Positions 25,010 to 38,450 of a DNA stretch of 64,000 nt are shown one piece after another. How positions within the stretch are numbered: position 1 is the stretch's first letter; each line of letters begins with the position of its first letter. The stretch lies in NCBI RefSeq assembly GCF_036884655.1, contig NC_088355.1, positions 41,957,501 to 42,021,500 on the forward strand. The letters are read 5' to 3'. The notes beneath the pieces are model-generated. The model was not told the DNA's origin. It worked only from the letters and a program-made list of their open reading frames with translations, and did no database searches. Source of the stretch: Musa acuminata AAA Group (lineage: Eukaryota; Streptophyta; Magnoliopsida; Zingiberales; Musaceae). Position numbers and translations under genes: made by a program.

Positions 25010-27100
25010 TTTAAAGTGGGGCTTTATTTTATTATGGGGATTCGAAGACAAGTGGCAGTTTCTATTGGATATTAATACCTTAAAAAGGGTTGTCTATAAT
25101 ATCTCCACGTCTCACAATCTAAGTTGGACATGATGCATAATTATATTCGATGATTTTTTCTCTCTCTTAATATAAATTAAATTTTCATATATAATTTGTT
25201 ATTTTATTTAAATTAGTAACGTCATTATTTATTTAGTAGGGTTAAAGAAATGATTAAGATTGATTTTCTTAATCAAATGGACATGTTAGAAAATTTATTA
25301 ATTATTTAAATTACTAATTAATTTAGTTTTCATAAATGATGTGATTTTTAGAAAATAAATAATTAAAATTTTAATTTTATAAAAATTAAATAATTATTTA
25401 TCTTTTGGGAAGAGCCGGACTCTCTCTCTCTCTCTCTCTCTCTTTCATTCTTCATTGAATATGACAATCGGAGGATCCTCTACTATTTTCCTATTAGTTT
25501 CTATTTAATTTTAAAAATTTTATAATTAATAAATAATGATCATTAAAATATGATGTTAGAATAATTAGTTAATTTAATAATAGATTTAATTCATTAAATT
25601 AGACATATTTATGTTTTACAATTTTTTTTATTTAATTAGTTTTAAATTTAGAATCATTAATCTAAATTAGTTAAATTATAAAAATTAGATTTGAAGTTAA
25701 TTATTATTTTATAATATTTTAAAATATTTTTAAAAATATTAAAATCTAATTTAATAAGATGGATCAAATTCGGACCTAAGTTAAGTTGATTAACTAAATC
25801 AGCTTATGTGGTCAGACATAACCCAATTGATGTGGTAAAATATGATCGAAATAATGTAGTTAAGTATGACCCTAGTCAGTTTCAACTCAATCATATAATC
25901 AAGCATAACCTAACCCCATGTAGCCAAATATGACTTAGCTCATATGATCATGTATAGTGCAATCCATGTGGTTAGGTATAACGTAACCCATGTGACCAAA
26001 CTTATCTTATGTGGCCAAACATAATTCATCTCATGTAGCTAAGCACTACCAGCCCATATGGTTAGGTATATCCCAACTCATGTAGTTTTATGTGACTCAA
26101 CTCATGAGTCAAGTGTAGCCTAGTTTGGTGGTAAGACTTAGCCAAGCCCCGAAGCTAGGCCCACTTAGTTATGTGACTGTAGTTCAATTAATTTTTGGCC
26201 CCCTTTATCCCTCAACCTATCATGCTACCTTGGATAGGTATATATAACACACGTGACTCGTCCAAAGCTTAAGTGAGTTGAATCGATCTAGGCTAATATT
26301 ATACGACATAATATAATTTTCTCTCTTTTTATTGAATTGAGATTATTAATTAAATAAATCAGACATGTTTGATGAATTGAAGCTGATCCAAGGTAATTCC
26401 AAACCAATATAATCAATTTAAGCCCACTAGACCTAATTGAAATCAATATTAGATCAATCTAAGGTGAATCCAAACTAGTTCTATAAGAATTTGAGAGTAG
26501 TTTTGTTATATCTTGAATTAAGTTTGGTCTAAGTCAGTTAGGTCTTTGTGATTTGATAAACTTCAAAGTTTTATCTAAATATGTTATTTGAAAATAATTA
26601 TTAGTTTTCTCTTTTTTTTTGTTTAAATTGATGATATTGATGTGATTGTTATTATGTAATATATGTGACTTTATTAAGTGATCCACGTTGAAGTGGAAAC
26701 TATAAAAAAAACTATAAATCCATTATAATGTGGAGTATCAATGAACATAGTCTAGCAAATCATATATTAAGCATGGTCCCTCATAATATTTTATCATACT
26801 ATTTCTTGAATACATAAATGAATGAATGTAAATAAATGATGATGACTGATTATATTTCTCTACCGAGGGCAAATAGGATGATTCTCATTAAGGATTAACA
26901 GGCTGTCAAACATGATAATTAGATAATTCTTTCATTTGCAATTATGAAGAACATATCCCCACTTGGGCGAGTAAGGGATATCACTCATTCCTCTATCGAA
27001 AGTGCGATGTGGGTTCTCTCTATCCGCTATTGTTAGGAATTCATCCGACAAAATACATCTCTCCAACCATTGTTAGAAGAGTGCACCACCATCGGGTGTA

Positions 27101-27132
<32 letters not shown>

Positions 27133-27460
27133 TTATTTATTTATTATCTCATCATTATATATATCATTGAGATGTATTGTATGTGATTGATAGATGATTT
27201 TATTTACTATATAAGAATTATTATTATTTTCTAATATATAAATTATATAATAAATTGATGATACGTTATCATTTCATTTTAGGTTGTTGTTGATATTTGT
27301 ATATGTTTCATAAATATTAAAGATTTTTTTTATGATATTTTGAAGATACACACATGTTGTTACTATTTTCATCATATATTTATTTAAACATGTAATATAC
27401 ATGCCCCCTCTTAATATGATAAATATAATAAAATATCTTGAGTGATTCAGTCAATCTAGT
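25010..27460. repeat. ~2.5-kb AT-rich module, copy 1 (partner 29450-32100)
   Basis: Upstream of the broken 24536 gene lies a long AT-rich module whose blocks recur in the same order upstream of the 28933 gene (29450-32100), and for its first about 650 bp upstream of the 39384 gene (39990-40640). No coding region is supported. It also holds a CT microsatellite (about 25420-25445), a degenerate short tandem repeat (about 25800-26130) and a TA run (27103-27128). Confidence 0.75.
25800..26130. repeat. degenerate ~22-27-bp tandem repeat
   Basis: Repeated words of the form 'catgtggccaarcataacc' occur about a dozen times with irregular spacing. The same array is found at 30320-30660 in the partner module. 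Confidence 0.7.
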
Positions 27461-27469
27461 TGACTGAAT

Positions 27470-27750
27470 AACCAAAATCGAACATACGATCGGTCAAGAT
27501 CCTCTGAGCATTGTGGAAAAATCTTGGAGATGTTCCAGCACTAATGAAATCAAAATATGAAATAAATAATATTAAGAGAAAAATGGGAATTAGGTAAATT
27601 TGAGTTGAGTACCAAGTTAGAAACATTTCCTCTCTAAAAAAAAAAACAGAATACATAGACTTCTCTAATCTCTTCCAACGACAAAATGACAAATAACAAA
27701 TTGAGTAAAGACAGAAATCGTAAGACAAACAGCACAGACAAAATTTTTGG
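27470..27750. repeat. recurrent ~250-bp module (copies also at 32145, 40885, 46800)
   Basis: The module contains 'gatgttccagcactaatgaa', 'aatcaaaatatgaaataaat', 'cctctctaaaaaaaa' and 'acttctctaatctc'. It always lies downstream (3') of a peptide gene on the coding strand. Origin unknown. Confidence 0.7.
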
Positions 27751-28052
27751 TTTTCCCTTAATGTCACATCAATTTTTGCATGGCTATTTATTTTCTCTTA
27801 TTTTGATCGCACATTTGTAGCTTAATTTGGATGCCAAGCGGCACTCTATATTTAAGATAAGTTTTATAGTAACAAAAGTACCAAAATACTGCAACATAGG
27901 CTAAATACTCTTCACCAAAATACTACCAATTAAGTGGATGCCAATCAAGAATCAAAGTGCATAGCAATCGTGCGTTGACTGCTGCTAACAAAGAGAAGAA
28001 AAAGGCAATGTTTGGTCTTCCCCATCTCCACAGGCGGAAGGAGTGCATCCTC

Positions 28053-28275
28053 TCATTTGAAGTTGTCGCAGTCGCAGGATATCGGATTATGCGAGCAGTA
28101 GCCGGTCCTGATTGCATTTGATTTGGTAGCAACACTTCAGTGTCTGGCATTTGATCTGGTCACCGCGAGCACAACACTCGCAATCCGAGCACACCTTCAA
28201 CGTCCTTTTGAAGGTGCTGTTCACGTCGGCGGCAGCTTGGTGTTGAACGGGAAAGACAGGTACTACACTCATCAC
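28053..28275 (-). pseudogene. 12-Cys peptide exon 2 only, frameshifted (subtype 3)
   Basis: The minus strand reads VVPVFPVQHQAAADV, then KVCSDCECCARGDQIKCQTLKCCYQIKC with eight cysteines in register. A deletion of about 8 bases then removes the KPF part of the loop and shifts the frame, and the final Cys is Phe in the restored frame. No signal-peptide exon is present: beyond about 28285 the sequence switches to the module also seen at 22690-22870. Confidence 0.8.
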
Positions 28276-28932
28276 CTTGACTCTGATAGGAACATTGGTG
28301 CTACAATCATCACCTATCAAATTCTAAATATGAGGGTTTCTTTGGGTAGGACAACATGCAAAGCAACTCTGGTGGCTGTGCATGGATCCATAACATGAAT
28401 TGGACAATGGATATCATTTTGGTCTCATGCATCGTATGCAAATCATACATATGGCATGCGTATATCTCAAATATGAATCCAATATGTATCAATATCGGAA
28501 GTGGATAAGATTAAGATTGACTTATAATGACTTGATAAGTATATTATTGACTTCAGTTTAAATATTTTGATCAATAGTTCGAACCAAAATAGGTCAATTA
28601 ACTTGATATTTGGTATCAAAATCGATATAGTATTTGATATAAGGAGAGTCTCGTTATGACTTATATATATATATATATAAAGCGATCTTAGTTTAAGATC
28701 AGATTGCCTTATTTTTAGCTTAATTGGGATTTCACCCGTATTAAGATAAATTTTCTAGTAACGACAGAATAAAAAGTGCCAAAATACCGCAACATAGGGT
28801 AAATTTTATTCACCGACATACCACCAACTAAGTGAATACCAATCAAGCATTAAAGGTGCATAATAATCATGCAACACAGAGAGAAGAAAAAAGCAACGTT
28901 TGATCTTCCCCATCTCGCCCATCTGAATCATG

Positions 28933-29339
28933 TCACTCACAGTTGTTGCAGTCGCAGGTTACAGGCGTAAACGAGCAATATCCGAATGGCTTGCCGGGCA
29001 GGTTGCATTTGATTTGGTGACAACACTTCATTGTCTGGCATTTGCTCCGATCACCGCCGGCACAACACGTGCAATCCGCGCACACCTTGGCCGGCTCCGA
29101 CAGAATGCCGCCGGCGACAGCTCGATATTGGACGGGAGAGACAGGTACGTAATCGTCATTGGAGGGCGTTCCGTTGTGCGATGCTCCTGCATGCAGGCGT
29201 CGAGAAACCAGTCAATATATATTTCGAAACCAGTTTGCTTGGAAGGGACATAGAGCTAAGATGAAGGATGACCTTTGTAAGGGAACACGGATAGCAGGAG
29301 AGCGAGGCTGAGAAAGAGGCTGACGTTGAGGTTGCCCAT
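28933..29339 (-). CDS. secreted 12-cysteine peptide (subtype 3)
   Basis: Exons 29339-29273 and 29186-28933 with an 86-bp phase-1 intron encode 106 residues. The signal peptide is MGNLNVSLFLSL...FPYK. The pro-segment is DDYVPVSPVQYRAVAGG. The core is CADCTCC, SKCQTMKCCHQIKC, a KPFG loop, then YCSFTPVTCDCNNCE, with all 12 cysteines. The donor is normal (AAAG|GTCATCC), unlike its close relative at 24536. TATATAAA at 29386-29393 on the plus strand marks the promoter. Confidence 0.85.
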
Positions 29340-29385
29340 GGCGGTAGGGAACTGTGGCAGGGGGAGAGAGAGAGAGACAGAGGTG

Positions 29386-29393
29386 TATATAAA
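29386..29393 (-). promoter_or_regulatory. TATA box of the 28933-29339 peptide gene
   Basis: TTTATATA (coding strand) starts 47 bp upstream of the ATG, with a CT-rich leader between. Confidence 0.6.
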
Positions 29394-29449
29394 GGCGTAC
29401 AAGAACGTCTCACTTATGTGTTGCTTCGAAGAGAGGATTTTATCATGGA

Positions 29450-31880
29450 CACTTGAAAACATGTGACGGTTTCTATTGGAAATTATTTCCTTTAAAAAGG
29501 ATTATCGATAATATCTCCACGTCTGAGAATCGAGATTGGACATGCTGCATAATTACATTCCATGAACTTTTTCTCTCTCTTATTATAAAATAAATTATCA
29601 TTTATAAATTTTTTTTATTTTATTTAAATTATTAACTTAATTATTTTTGTAGTAGGGTTAAAGAAATTATTAAAATTGATTTCTTTAATCATAAGGACAT
29701 GTTAGAAATTTTGTCAATGAATTAAATTATTAATTCTTTTATTTTTTATGAGCGATATGATTTTCAGAAAGTAAATAGTTTAAATTTTATTTTTTTATGT
29801 GTGAATCAAAAATAAATATTATATAAAAATAAAAAATAAAATTAAAATTAAATTATTGTTTACCTTCGGAGATCTCACAAAGGGGGCTCTCCCCATTTTC
29901 ATTCCTCACCAAGTGGAGGATTGCGGGGCGGATCTTTTATTCTTTTCTTATTAGTTTTAATTTAATTTTAATATTTTGATATTATAATTATTATAATTTA
30001 TATGTTATATAATAATATTTTAATTTTAAAATTTTATGATTAATAAATCATGATCATTGAATTATGATGTTAGAATAATTAGTTAATTTAATAATATATT
30101 TAATTCATTTAATTTGACATATTTATGTTTTATAAATTTTTATGATTTAATTAGTTTTAAATTTAGAATCATTAAGTTAAATTAGTTAAATTATCAAAAG
30201 GAATGGATTTGACGTTAATTATTATTTTATAAAATTTTAAGTACCTCTAAAAAAATATTAAAATCTAATTTCATAAAAAAAGAGTAAATTAGGATTGGAC
30301 CAAAGTTAAGTTTGTCGATCAGACTAGCTCAACCCATATGGTCAAGTATGACCTAACATATGTGGTCAAGCATAATATAACTGACGTAGTAAAATATTAT
30401 CTAAACTATGTGGTTAGACATGACTTAACTTATGTAGCTAGTTTCAACTCAACTTATGTAGCTAAGCATAACTCAACCTATGTGATTAAGTATAAACCAT
30501 ATGGCTAGGTATGGTGTAACCATATGGCCAAGCATAACCTACCTTATGTGGCTAAATATGATTCAACTCATGTGACTAAACATAACCTAACCCATATGGT
30601 CTCATGACCTAACTTGTATGGCTATACATAACCTAACACAAGAATCATGTGTGGCTTAATTCAATGCTAAGGCTTAGCCCAACTCATAAGTGAGACTTAG
30701 CCCAACTCATGAAGTTAGACCTGCTTAGCTACGTAACTGGTGCTAGATGTATCATTGCCCCTTTATCTAGCTTATTGTACCTTAGCCCGACCTGTTACCT
30801 AGGATAGATATGTTCAATGCACATGACCTATCCAAGGCTTAAGTGGGTCGATTTTATCTAGGCTAGCACTATGCTAAATAATCTATTTTTTTATTTATTA
30901 GTTTGAGCTTGTTAATTAACTAAATCAAACAATTTTGATCTAATCAGTTTAAGTCGATTCAAGGTGATTCCACGTTGTTCGATTCAAGCCTACTTGACCG
31001 AATTGAAATTAATATTATACCAATCTAGGATAGTTCTAGATCAATTTTATAAGGATTTGAGATAGGTGTCATTATGCTCTAATTTAATTGAGTTTGATTT
31101 AAGTAAATTAGGTTATTCTAATTAAGATTTTGATTGATTTAGTACTATTAAAAAAATTAATATATTATATTTTTATGATTTGATAAACTTAAAAGTTTTA
31201 TCTTAAGACATCATTTGAAAATGATTATTAATTTTCTCTTTTTTATTTAAATTAATAATATTACTATGATCGTTACTTTGTAGTATATGTGACTACTAAG
31301 TGATCTATGTTGGAAGTTTAACACATGAAAGAAGCTATAAGTTCATCACAATGTGGAGTCACCAATGGACATAGTCTAGTAAATCATACATCAAGCATAG
31401 TCCCTTTTAATATTTTATTATGCTACTTCTTGAATATATGAATGAATGAATGAAAATAAATGAATGATTATGGTTGATTATGGATCTCTATTAAGGGCAA
31501 GTCGAGTGATTCTCTTTGGGGATTGGTGAACTATTAAACGTGACGGTTAGATGGTTCATCAATTTGTTGCTATTGGGAGGAACATGTCCCTACTTGAGCG
31601 AGTAAGAAAAATCGCTATATCCGCTATTGAGAGTGTAATAGGAGTTCTCTTTATCTACTCTTGGTATGAATTCATCTTGTAAAGTATATTTTTCCATTCG
31701 TTATTAGGAGAGTATACAACCAAATAAGATATACGCTTTTGTTATCTGACTGTCATGTATGTCATTAAAATGTATTACATATGACCCATCCATAATTTTA
31801 TTTACTATATAAAAATTATTATTATTTTTAATACATGAGTTACATAATAAATTTATATTTTATTATTTTATTATTTTAAA

Positions 31881-31918
<38 letters not shown>

Positions 31919-32100
31919 CAAATATTAAAGATTATTTTATATTTTTTTGAAGATTTTTATTAGCATGTGGTTACTGATTTATTTTTATCCTATATTTATT
32001 TTTAAAATAACCTACTACTTTATAATAGATTATAGATTGGATATGCAATTTACATACCCCCTCTTGATATCATGAATATAATAAAATATCTTGAGTGATA
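29450..32100. repeat. ~2.6-kb AT-rich module, copy 2 (partner 25010-27460)
   Basis: Collinear with 25010-27460 at clearly reduced identity, including the degenerate tandem array at 30320-30660, 'cctacttgagcgagtaag' near 31590 and a TA run at 31887-31916. No gene is supported. Confidence 0.75.
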
Positions 32101-32144
32101 TGGTCAATCAACTTGATGATCTCTTGGGCAATATGATGTCATGA

Positions 32145-32395
32145 TTGGATTACAAAGATCCGCTGAGTATTATGAAAATTTTTAAAGATGCTCCAGAACT
32201 AGTGAAATCGAAATATAAAATAAATAATGTCACGATAAAAAGGAGAAGTAGGTAAGTTTGACTCGAGTATCGAGTTAAAAACATATCCTCTCTTTCTCTA
32301 AAAAAAAAAGAGAAATGCTTAGACTTCTCAAACCTCTTCCAGCGACACAAGGACAAATAACAAATTGAGTAAAGACAGAAATCGTAAGACAAAAT
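32145..32395. repeat. recurrent ~250-bp module, copy 2
   Basis: Matches 27490-27750 in order (GATGCTCCAGAACTAGTGAA, 'cctctctttctctaaaaaaa', 'acaaattgagtaaagacag'). Confidence 0.7.
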
Positions 32396-32459
32396 CCATT
32401 CGCATGAATTATTAACTTAAAAACTCTTTAAAAATAAAATATACTGCTATTCCTCATCG

Positions 32460-32700
32460 GTTGCATTGGTGTTATTGGTCGATCATGTTATTACCAAATG
32501 GAATGCTCCGGACCTTTTCGTATGGAGCACTTTGAACTGTTTTGATCGTATTGTAGTTAAGGAGAGTGCTTCAGGCTGTTTCAGTTGCTCTATCGTTGAA
32601 TGGAGCATTTCAAGTCATTTTAGCTACATTATTGTCGAAGCACATTACGTTAGTTTCATCGTGTTATTATCGAATGAAGCACTTTGGATCATTTGAGCAT
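32460..32700. repeat. degenerate ~50-bp tandem repeat
   Basis: About five imperfect units contain 'ttattgtcgaatgragcact' and 'tcattttgagc'-like words. An open frame across it is a by-product of the period. Confidence 0.6.
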
Positions 32701-33985
32701 ACCTTGTGTTAAAAAAGGATACTACTTTGTGATTGATGGATATGATCGTTGAAGGTGATTCGATGATCCGACATGATATGTGTTGTGCTAATACACACCC
32801 TCATCCAATCTTCTTGTGGGAGTCTCCATGCTTTTGGTCAACCCAATTATTATCTTGGGCTTTGCCAAGTTAATCCTAAGCATATCGAGCTGCCACCGCA
32901 CTTTGGAGATCAGCCATGGAAGTAGTGAATATATAATGACTATTTAAGTGAAAATACTTCCCTTATATATGTCTGAGTCTATTTGCTTTTGCTTGGAACC
33001 TCAGCGGTGACGTTGAAGCATATTGTAGCTCGCTATCGCATGGTTGTGGCATTTGTATCGTGCTATTGTTGGTGAAGACCTATATCTTTTGGAGACAAGG
33101 GTAAAGTCGAGTTGTCGATGTGTCTTGATGACTTGATAACATTGGGCCTACAACACTGCACCTACAAGCTCATCGAGTGCTGCCTCTTTGGTATCGAGAT
33201 CGATCATCTGTTAGGAGCCACCTCTTTGAAAGAACCAACTCTTCGTGAGGTTCAACCCCATTGGTGTCAAGTGACACCTCTTTGGGGGATCAACATTTTT
33301 AGTGTCGGAAATCATCTCTTTATAGAAAATAGAAACTCATTTATGTTAATGTTAGAAACCACCTCAAAAGAGTTCAATATAGAAAACAATTGCATAGCCA
33401 AATATCCAACCTGATCAATTCAATTTAGGTTTGAGAATTACGCTTTAAGGTTTGGTTATCCCAATCACAAACATCTTTTTCACTTTCACTTCTGCCGAGG
33501 ATTACTCCATATAAGAACAAGGGTGTAGCAAAGCTAATCCATCCTAAGACTCATTCATGTGTTGCGAGTTTCATTTTAGTTTTTGGTGGAAAAAGTCTTG
33601 TTTGTATAAGATTTAGAACTTCTTATTAGATTTTGTGACCCTTTATAATTGGATAAGATATATATAATATAACTAATTTGATTCTGATGAAATATATTGT
33701 CCAATAGAAAGGAAGTCCACAGGAGAAAATCTCATAATTACTTATCCTAAACCCTCTGCTCTCGCCTATAAATAGACATCTTATTGAGGGATTATAGTGT
33801 CTCTCTGAACTTTTCTCCCTAAATCATAATGATAGAAAGAGAGAAGAAGAATCTAGTTCCTCTTTGCAGATTCATAGCGATCTTAGATTAAAGACGAACC
33901 TAGATGACATCAAAAGTTAGCATCGTTAAATCAGACATTAATATTTGGACTTAACAAACAAAAGCATACGATTCATTGATCATTA
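32701..33985. mobile_element. retroelement debris with an LTR-like promoter region
   Basis: 33590-33960 looks like an LTR end: a TATA box (CCTATAAATAGAC near 33769), a CT-rich leader with ACTTTTCTCCCTAAATC, and 'tttgcagattcatagcgatc', which resembles the LTR at about 13620. 32701-33590 has only a short open frame (33112-33414) with no recognised motif. Assignment is tentative. Confidence 0.4.
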
Positions 33986-34131
33986 TTATTCACCAACATA
34001 CTACCAAGTAAGTGTTCGAGCATCAAAGTGCATAATAATCATACGTGACTGCTGCTTACAAAGAGAAGAAAAAGGCAACGTTTGATCTTCCCCATCTCGC
34101 CCATCTGCACCGGCGGAAGAAGTGCATCCTC

Positions 34132-34510
34132 TCATTTGCAGTTGTTGCAGTTGCAGGCTATCGGCTTATACGAGCACTGGCCGGACGGCTTGCCCTCTCT
34201 GCATTTGATTTGATAACAACACTTCATTTGTTGGCAATTGTTCGGGTCCTTGTCGGAACAACACCTGCATTCCGAGCACATCTTCAACTCGTCCTGTGAG
34301 ACGGTGATCAAGCCGGCGACGGGAGAGACAGGTACGAAAGTTTCATTGGAGGGCGTTCCGGTGTTCGATGCTCCTGCATGCAGGCGTTGAGAAATTAGAC
34401 AATATATACTTAGAAGGGACATGGAGATGAGATGAAGGATGACCTTTGTGGGGAAGGGCGGAGATCAGGAGAGCGAGGACGAGAAAGAGGCGGACGTTGA
34501 GGTTGCCCAT
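34132..34510 (-). CDS. secreted 12-cysteine peptide (subtype 3-like)
   Basis: Exons 34510-34444 and 34373-34132 with a 70-bp phase-1 intron encode 102 residues. The signal peptide is MGNLNVRLFLVL...LPHK. The pro-segment differs from the others (ETFVPVSPVAGLITVSQ). The core is CSECRCC, NNCQQMKCCYQIKC, then a shorter loop (REGKPSGQ), CSYKPIACNCNNCK, with 12 cysteines. TA-rich promoter at 34561-34570. The upstream DNA (34680 onward) is shared with the 41168 gene. Confidence 0.85.
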
Positions 34511-34560
34511 GGCGGTAGGAAGCTGTAAAGAGGGTGAGAGAGGGGGGCAGAGAGAGGGAG

Positions 34561-34570
34561 AATATATATA
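34561..34570 (-). promoter_or_regulatory. TATA box of the 34132-34510 peptide gene
   Basis: CTATATATATT (coding strand) about 51 bp upstream of the ATG. Confidence 0.55.
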
Positions 34571-34679
34571 GAGGATGTTTTTGGCCGATCGTTCTTTAGG
34601 TGATTCCCACGTATGGCGATGCGCATTGGTATTAATACCTTCTTAAAAATCTCACATACTATATCGGTCATGTAGTTTT

Positions 34680-36125
34680 TAGGTGCACCCCATTCGATAT
34701 GATGACGTGCGAAACCCAGGTGTGGATTTCAATACATCTCTTCTAGGTGCAGGTTAGTCAATCGTCCAGATGAATAGCATATCTAGGTCAAATATCCCAA
34801 TCAGATTTTCCTCACTCAACGACTTGCCATAACCATGACAACAATCAAAAGATCTAGTTTTGGATATATGGAAAGAAATCAGTATTGATATTGTCAAAGA
34901 TTTCTTGGGTCAGGTTTCTAACTCAAGCATTTTACATATGTTAGCCTTATGCCTTTATTGTGACAGATGTCTTTTTATGAGTCGGGATTTTCTAATATAT
35001 TTTTCGAGCACATTGACCTTGTGTTGCTATGACAGATTTCTCCGTGTGGTTTGATTTCTCCATGACAGATTCCTTGTAGGATGAGTTGATTCTTGAGTCA
35101 CTCGTAGTCTCGGCATCGGTTCAATAATAAATCGATCTTTTACCATTTTGCTCTTTCATTGACTCGTAGGTCATGATGTCTCTTCTTTTTTTATACAAGT
35201 TTCCCTCAATCTATTTGTCATTAGATAGTCGAGATCCATACTTTGTCCTTAGATTACCTAAGGGCGGAGGAAGTCCCGACCTCCCTTTCGTCAAGGGAAG
35301 CAGTTCCTGTGAACCCAAAAATTCTTCAGGACTTAGAGTCAATGAAAAGCTTACATGATTGTAATTCAGTGGTGAGTGCATCGCTTATCGATCACCTATG
35401 AATTAAGTATTTCTTCCCAACCAAGTTTGACTTACAAGTCCTCCAACCCGATCAATGTCTGTTTGATCTCATGCCGGGGTCTCTTTGCTTGTCCCATAAC
35501 TTCTTCAAGGTAAGACTTCATCTTCCCCTTCATCTAATGATAATATCCTATCTACAATAGTGAAAGATATCACATTCTCAAATGATACCCAACTTATTGT
35601 ACTTTATAGTAGTGTTTATCAGGGAATGTTGGTGCTCCAATATTATTCCGACTCATAAACTTTTTACAACTTATTTTTAACTATGTAAGGGGAGAAATGG
35701 CTACTATCATAGATTCAAGTTGGTCAGTGCACTACATAGATAACACCCCCTCTTTCTTATCAGACAAGGAGGTGGGTCAAGAGCTTTGACTAAGGGATAT
35801 ACTCACTTCTTTTATGGTCATTCGAAAGATGGACAAGTATGGATTGATCGATACGGGTCTTAGCTCAGCTCCTCGGGGTTGGCTCAAATCTCCCATTATT
35901 TTATCTTATATCTCTTTTTAATCCTCTACAGCCTTGTGATTGTGGTCCTTTATGGATATGAATCTGCATTCTTTAAAGAGGAAGGAGCCTAGCTCTTCTT
36001 CGGGCATGACGATAGCCTCGTCGATTCGAGCCTCTATCAATGTGCCACCACTCGAGGCATCACGTCTAACTCGGCCCGGCCACCATGTTAGCACCAACAA
36101 GCCAGGAAAGAAATCAAATATTATT
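34680..36125 (+). mobile_element. Gypsy-type gag/'putative transposase' N-terminal region, copy 1
   Basis: Conceptual frames with breaks read MMSLLFLYKFPS, VKGSSSCEPKNSSGLRV and DLQVLQPDQ, of the kind found at the start of plant Gypsy polyproteins (PF04195-like, from memory). The same 1.45-kb stretch recurs at 41630-43130. Many stops and frameshifts; not functional. Confidence 0.6.
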
Positions 36126-37760
36126 GTGAGCTTTATAACTTGAGGAGCTATCTCCTCCTAAGACAGGTCCACCAATGATGATGTCAATATGTATTTCCAC
36201 TAGCCCCTGAGGTTGTAGTGAAGGTTCTAAATACCTTCGAAGAAACTGCTCGAGGTGTCCTCAATGAATGAGTTCTTCAATTTGTTCTTTCAAGTCATGA
36301 TAATATTTTGTGTCATATCTGTAATCTTGATGGAACCAACAATACTTGGATCTATCTCTCTTTGCTAATAGAGTCTTTATCAGTTGAAGGTCTTTTAAGG
36401 GTCCCTTTTCTTTTATTTACAAAAAGACTTCAGTTTAGTCATATTCAGAGGAGTTGACTTGAGCCTTGAGCAAGTTAGTTCGGTTTGGTCATTTCTTCTT
36501 TGCCATAGTGACCTTAGGGTTAACAGGGATTGTATCTGGTATTGTCTCAATCTTTTGTATGTCGCTTTTTGTTACCCGAGACAATTACCTCAGTCGTGAT
36601 GTATTGATTGACCAACTAGAGTACTTTAGGTACTGTAGCCAGTGACCTCTTTACCAATGCCAAAAAAAAATAATAGGGCTTGAGTTCCATTATGAATGTC
36701 TATATGACAAGTGATGGATATATATCTTGCACGCCTCAGATCTAATTGGTGAATTGAGTGACAAAGTCTGAGAGCATCTCCTCTTCTCCTTGCCTAAGTC
36801 AGAGAAGTATTATCGCCAATAACTTCAAGTATATATTTTTAAGGAAATGAAGCTCGAATTTCCTGATGAGCTAAACGATGAAATTGATAGAGAGCAGCTT
36901 CAGAGGGGTATACCATTCTCGTGGCATGCCTCTTAATATAATTGGTAAGGTATAACATATTAGGGCATCCGAAGTGTCATAGAGTGATATTTAGGCATGA
37001 AAAGCATTAATATAATCTAGCAGGTTGATATTATCGTTAAAGGTTTCCAATAATGAGGAACATAAGTTGGCAAGTATTAAGTCCTCTTGGGTGTCTTTGA
37101 TAAACTATGACTAACCTGAGATGGGGTTGGTTGACCCTTTCTATGTGGATTGTTGAAATTCTCATCGTGTTTTTTTCAAGCATTGGTCTATTTGTCATAG
37201 TTGGATCCTTAGGAATCATTTGTCGAATTTGCTAATTAAGTTTGGGATTCAAGTAGAACAGAATGGTGGTGTGGCAGTTTGTTAAATTCCATAGTTAAGA
37301 AACGAGGTACTTGCTCGACCGGTGGCTCAAAGGGCCTAAAGTACTCTTGAGATATTGGTATTGCGATGGGGGTGGGGGAATCTCAATGGGCACTAGCATC
37401 GGTTAAGCTACTAACTATGATTGAGGTGGTGCCATTGCTTATTGGGTTAGTTTGGGCAAGGGCGGTGCAATAGCTTACATCATACTCATTAATGTTTGCA
37501 CCTATTGAGAGAGGTTTAGGAATGCTTTAGTGAGGATGAATAGGTGATTTAGGGTGGCTCCCAAGTCATTGAGCAGATGCCAATGTCGCGTTGATGTTTG
37601 TATCGAGATGGAAAGGGTGGTTGCTGTCCCCTGAGTGAAAGTGCTATGGGTCGAGGGCAAGACCTCCACACTTGAGCATTCATCAAGAGAGTTGGTAGGT
37701 GAATGCTCTTGGAACATCGGACCCTCCTTCAAGCTCCAAAATGTTGAGGAAAAATATCGT
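36126..37760 (-). mobile_element. Gypsy gag remnant (minus strand)
   Basis: The reverse complement near 36270-36360 reads SKYCWFHQDYRYDTKYYHDL then KEQIEELI. This is the typical gag motif before the protease in plant Gypsy elements (KYCxFHxDxGHDTEEC...IEELI), with the conserved His/Cys residues mutated. 36690-36860 holds retrotransposon-gag-like residues. Its right part (37340-37515) recurs at 45945-46120. Degenerate throughout. Confidence 0.6.
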
Positions 37761-38445
37761 TGACGTCTTGGTCAGCTCGACATAGTTTGGACTCATATGT
37801 GCAAGATTGTCCAATGTGCATTTGAGGTGAAAACACAAAGCTCTTATGGTGTCATCGACACAAAGACTGAGATTAGAAAAAGTTCCTCAACCCGATCCCT
37901 CCGATACTCAAGTTAGTAACCCTAAGTTTTCGAGTGCAAATGAGAGTGGTCCCAAAAGATTCTCTTTTCCTTTAAGATAAAAATAAGTTTTTATATTTGA
38001 TCGTAAAAGGTACGAAGAAAGCTTGTGATTATATTTCTCCTTATAAATATCGAAAAGTAAGCTTATAATTATCTTTCTCATCATAAATGATAAGTTTACA
38101 ATTACCTTATCATAAATGACAAGAAGTTTCATGTTATCCTCCATCGTTCGATGCCACGTGACAATATTGGATGATTAGTAGACATTATGTCCTCTATCAC
38201 ATATAATGTCTCAAATGTCCCTCACTACTCCCAATAATATCACATACGTGTACACCTACACAACATATGCTTAATTATATACGTCAATGTTGCATTAGCT
38301 AAAATTTGTTTTCGGTTCACATGATTTATTAACATAAAAACTCTTTAAAATATTATATACAATTGATTCCTCATTTATTTGAGGATAGAGAAAAGCCTCT
38401 TTTGATCTTTTCCATCTCACCAATCTGCACCCTCGGAAGAGTGCA
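37761..38445. other. spacer; no gene seen
   Basis: 37761-38230 may be an LTR piece (direct repeats of 'ataaatgataagtttacaatt'-like words). 38240-38445 is the 3' flank typical of peptide genes and resembles 24230-24350. Confidence 0.4.
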
Positions 38446-38450
38446 TGCTC

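Noticed and set aside
33112..33414. 100-residue open frame as a gene
   Set aside because: No recognisable motif, repeat-rich surroundings, no matching exon or promoter evidence.
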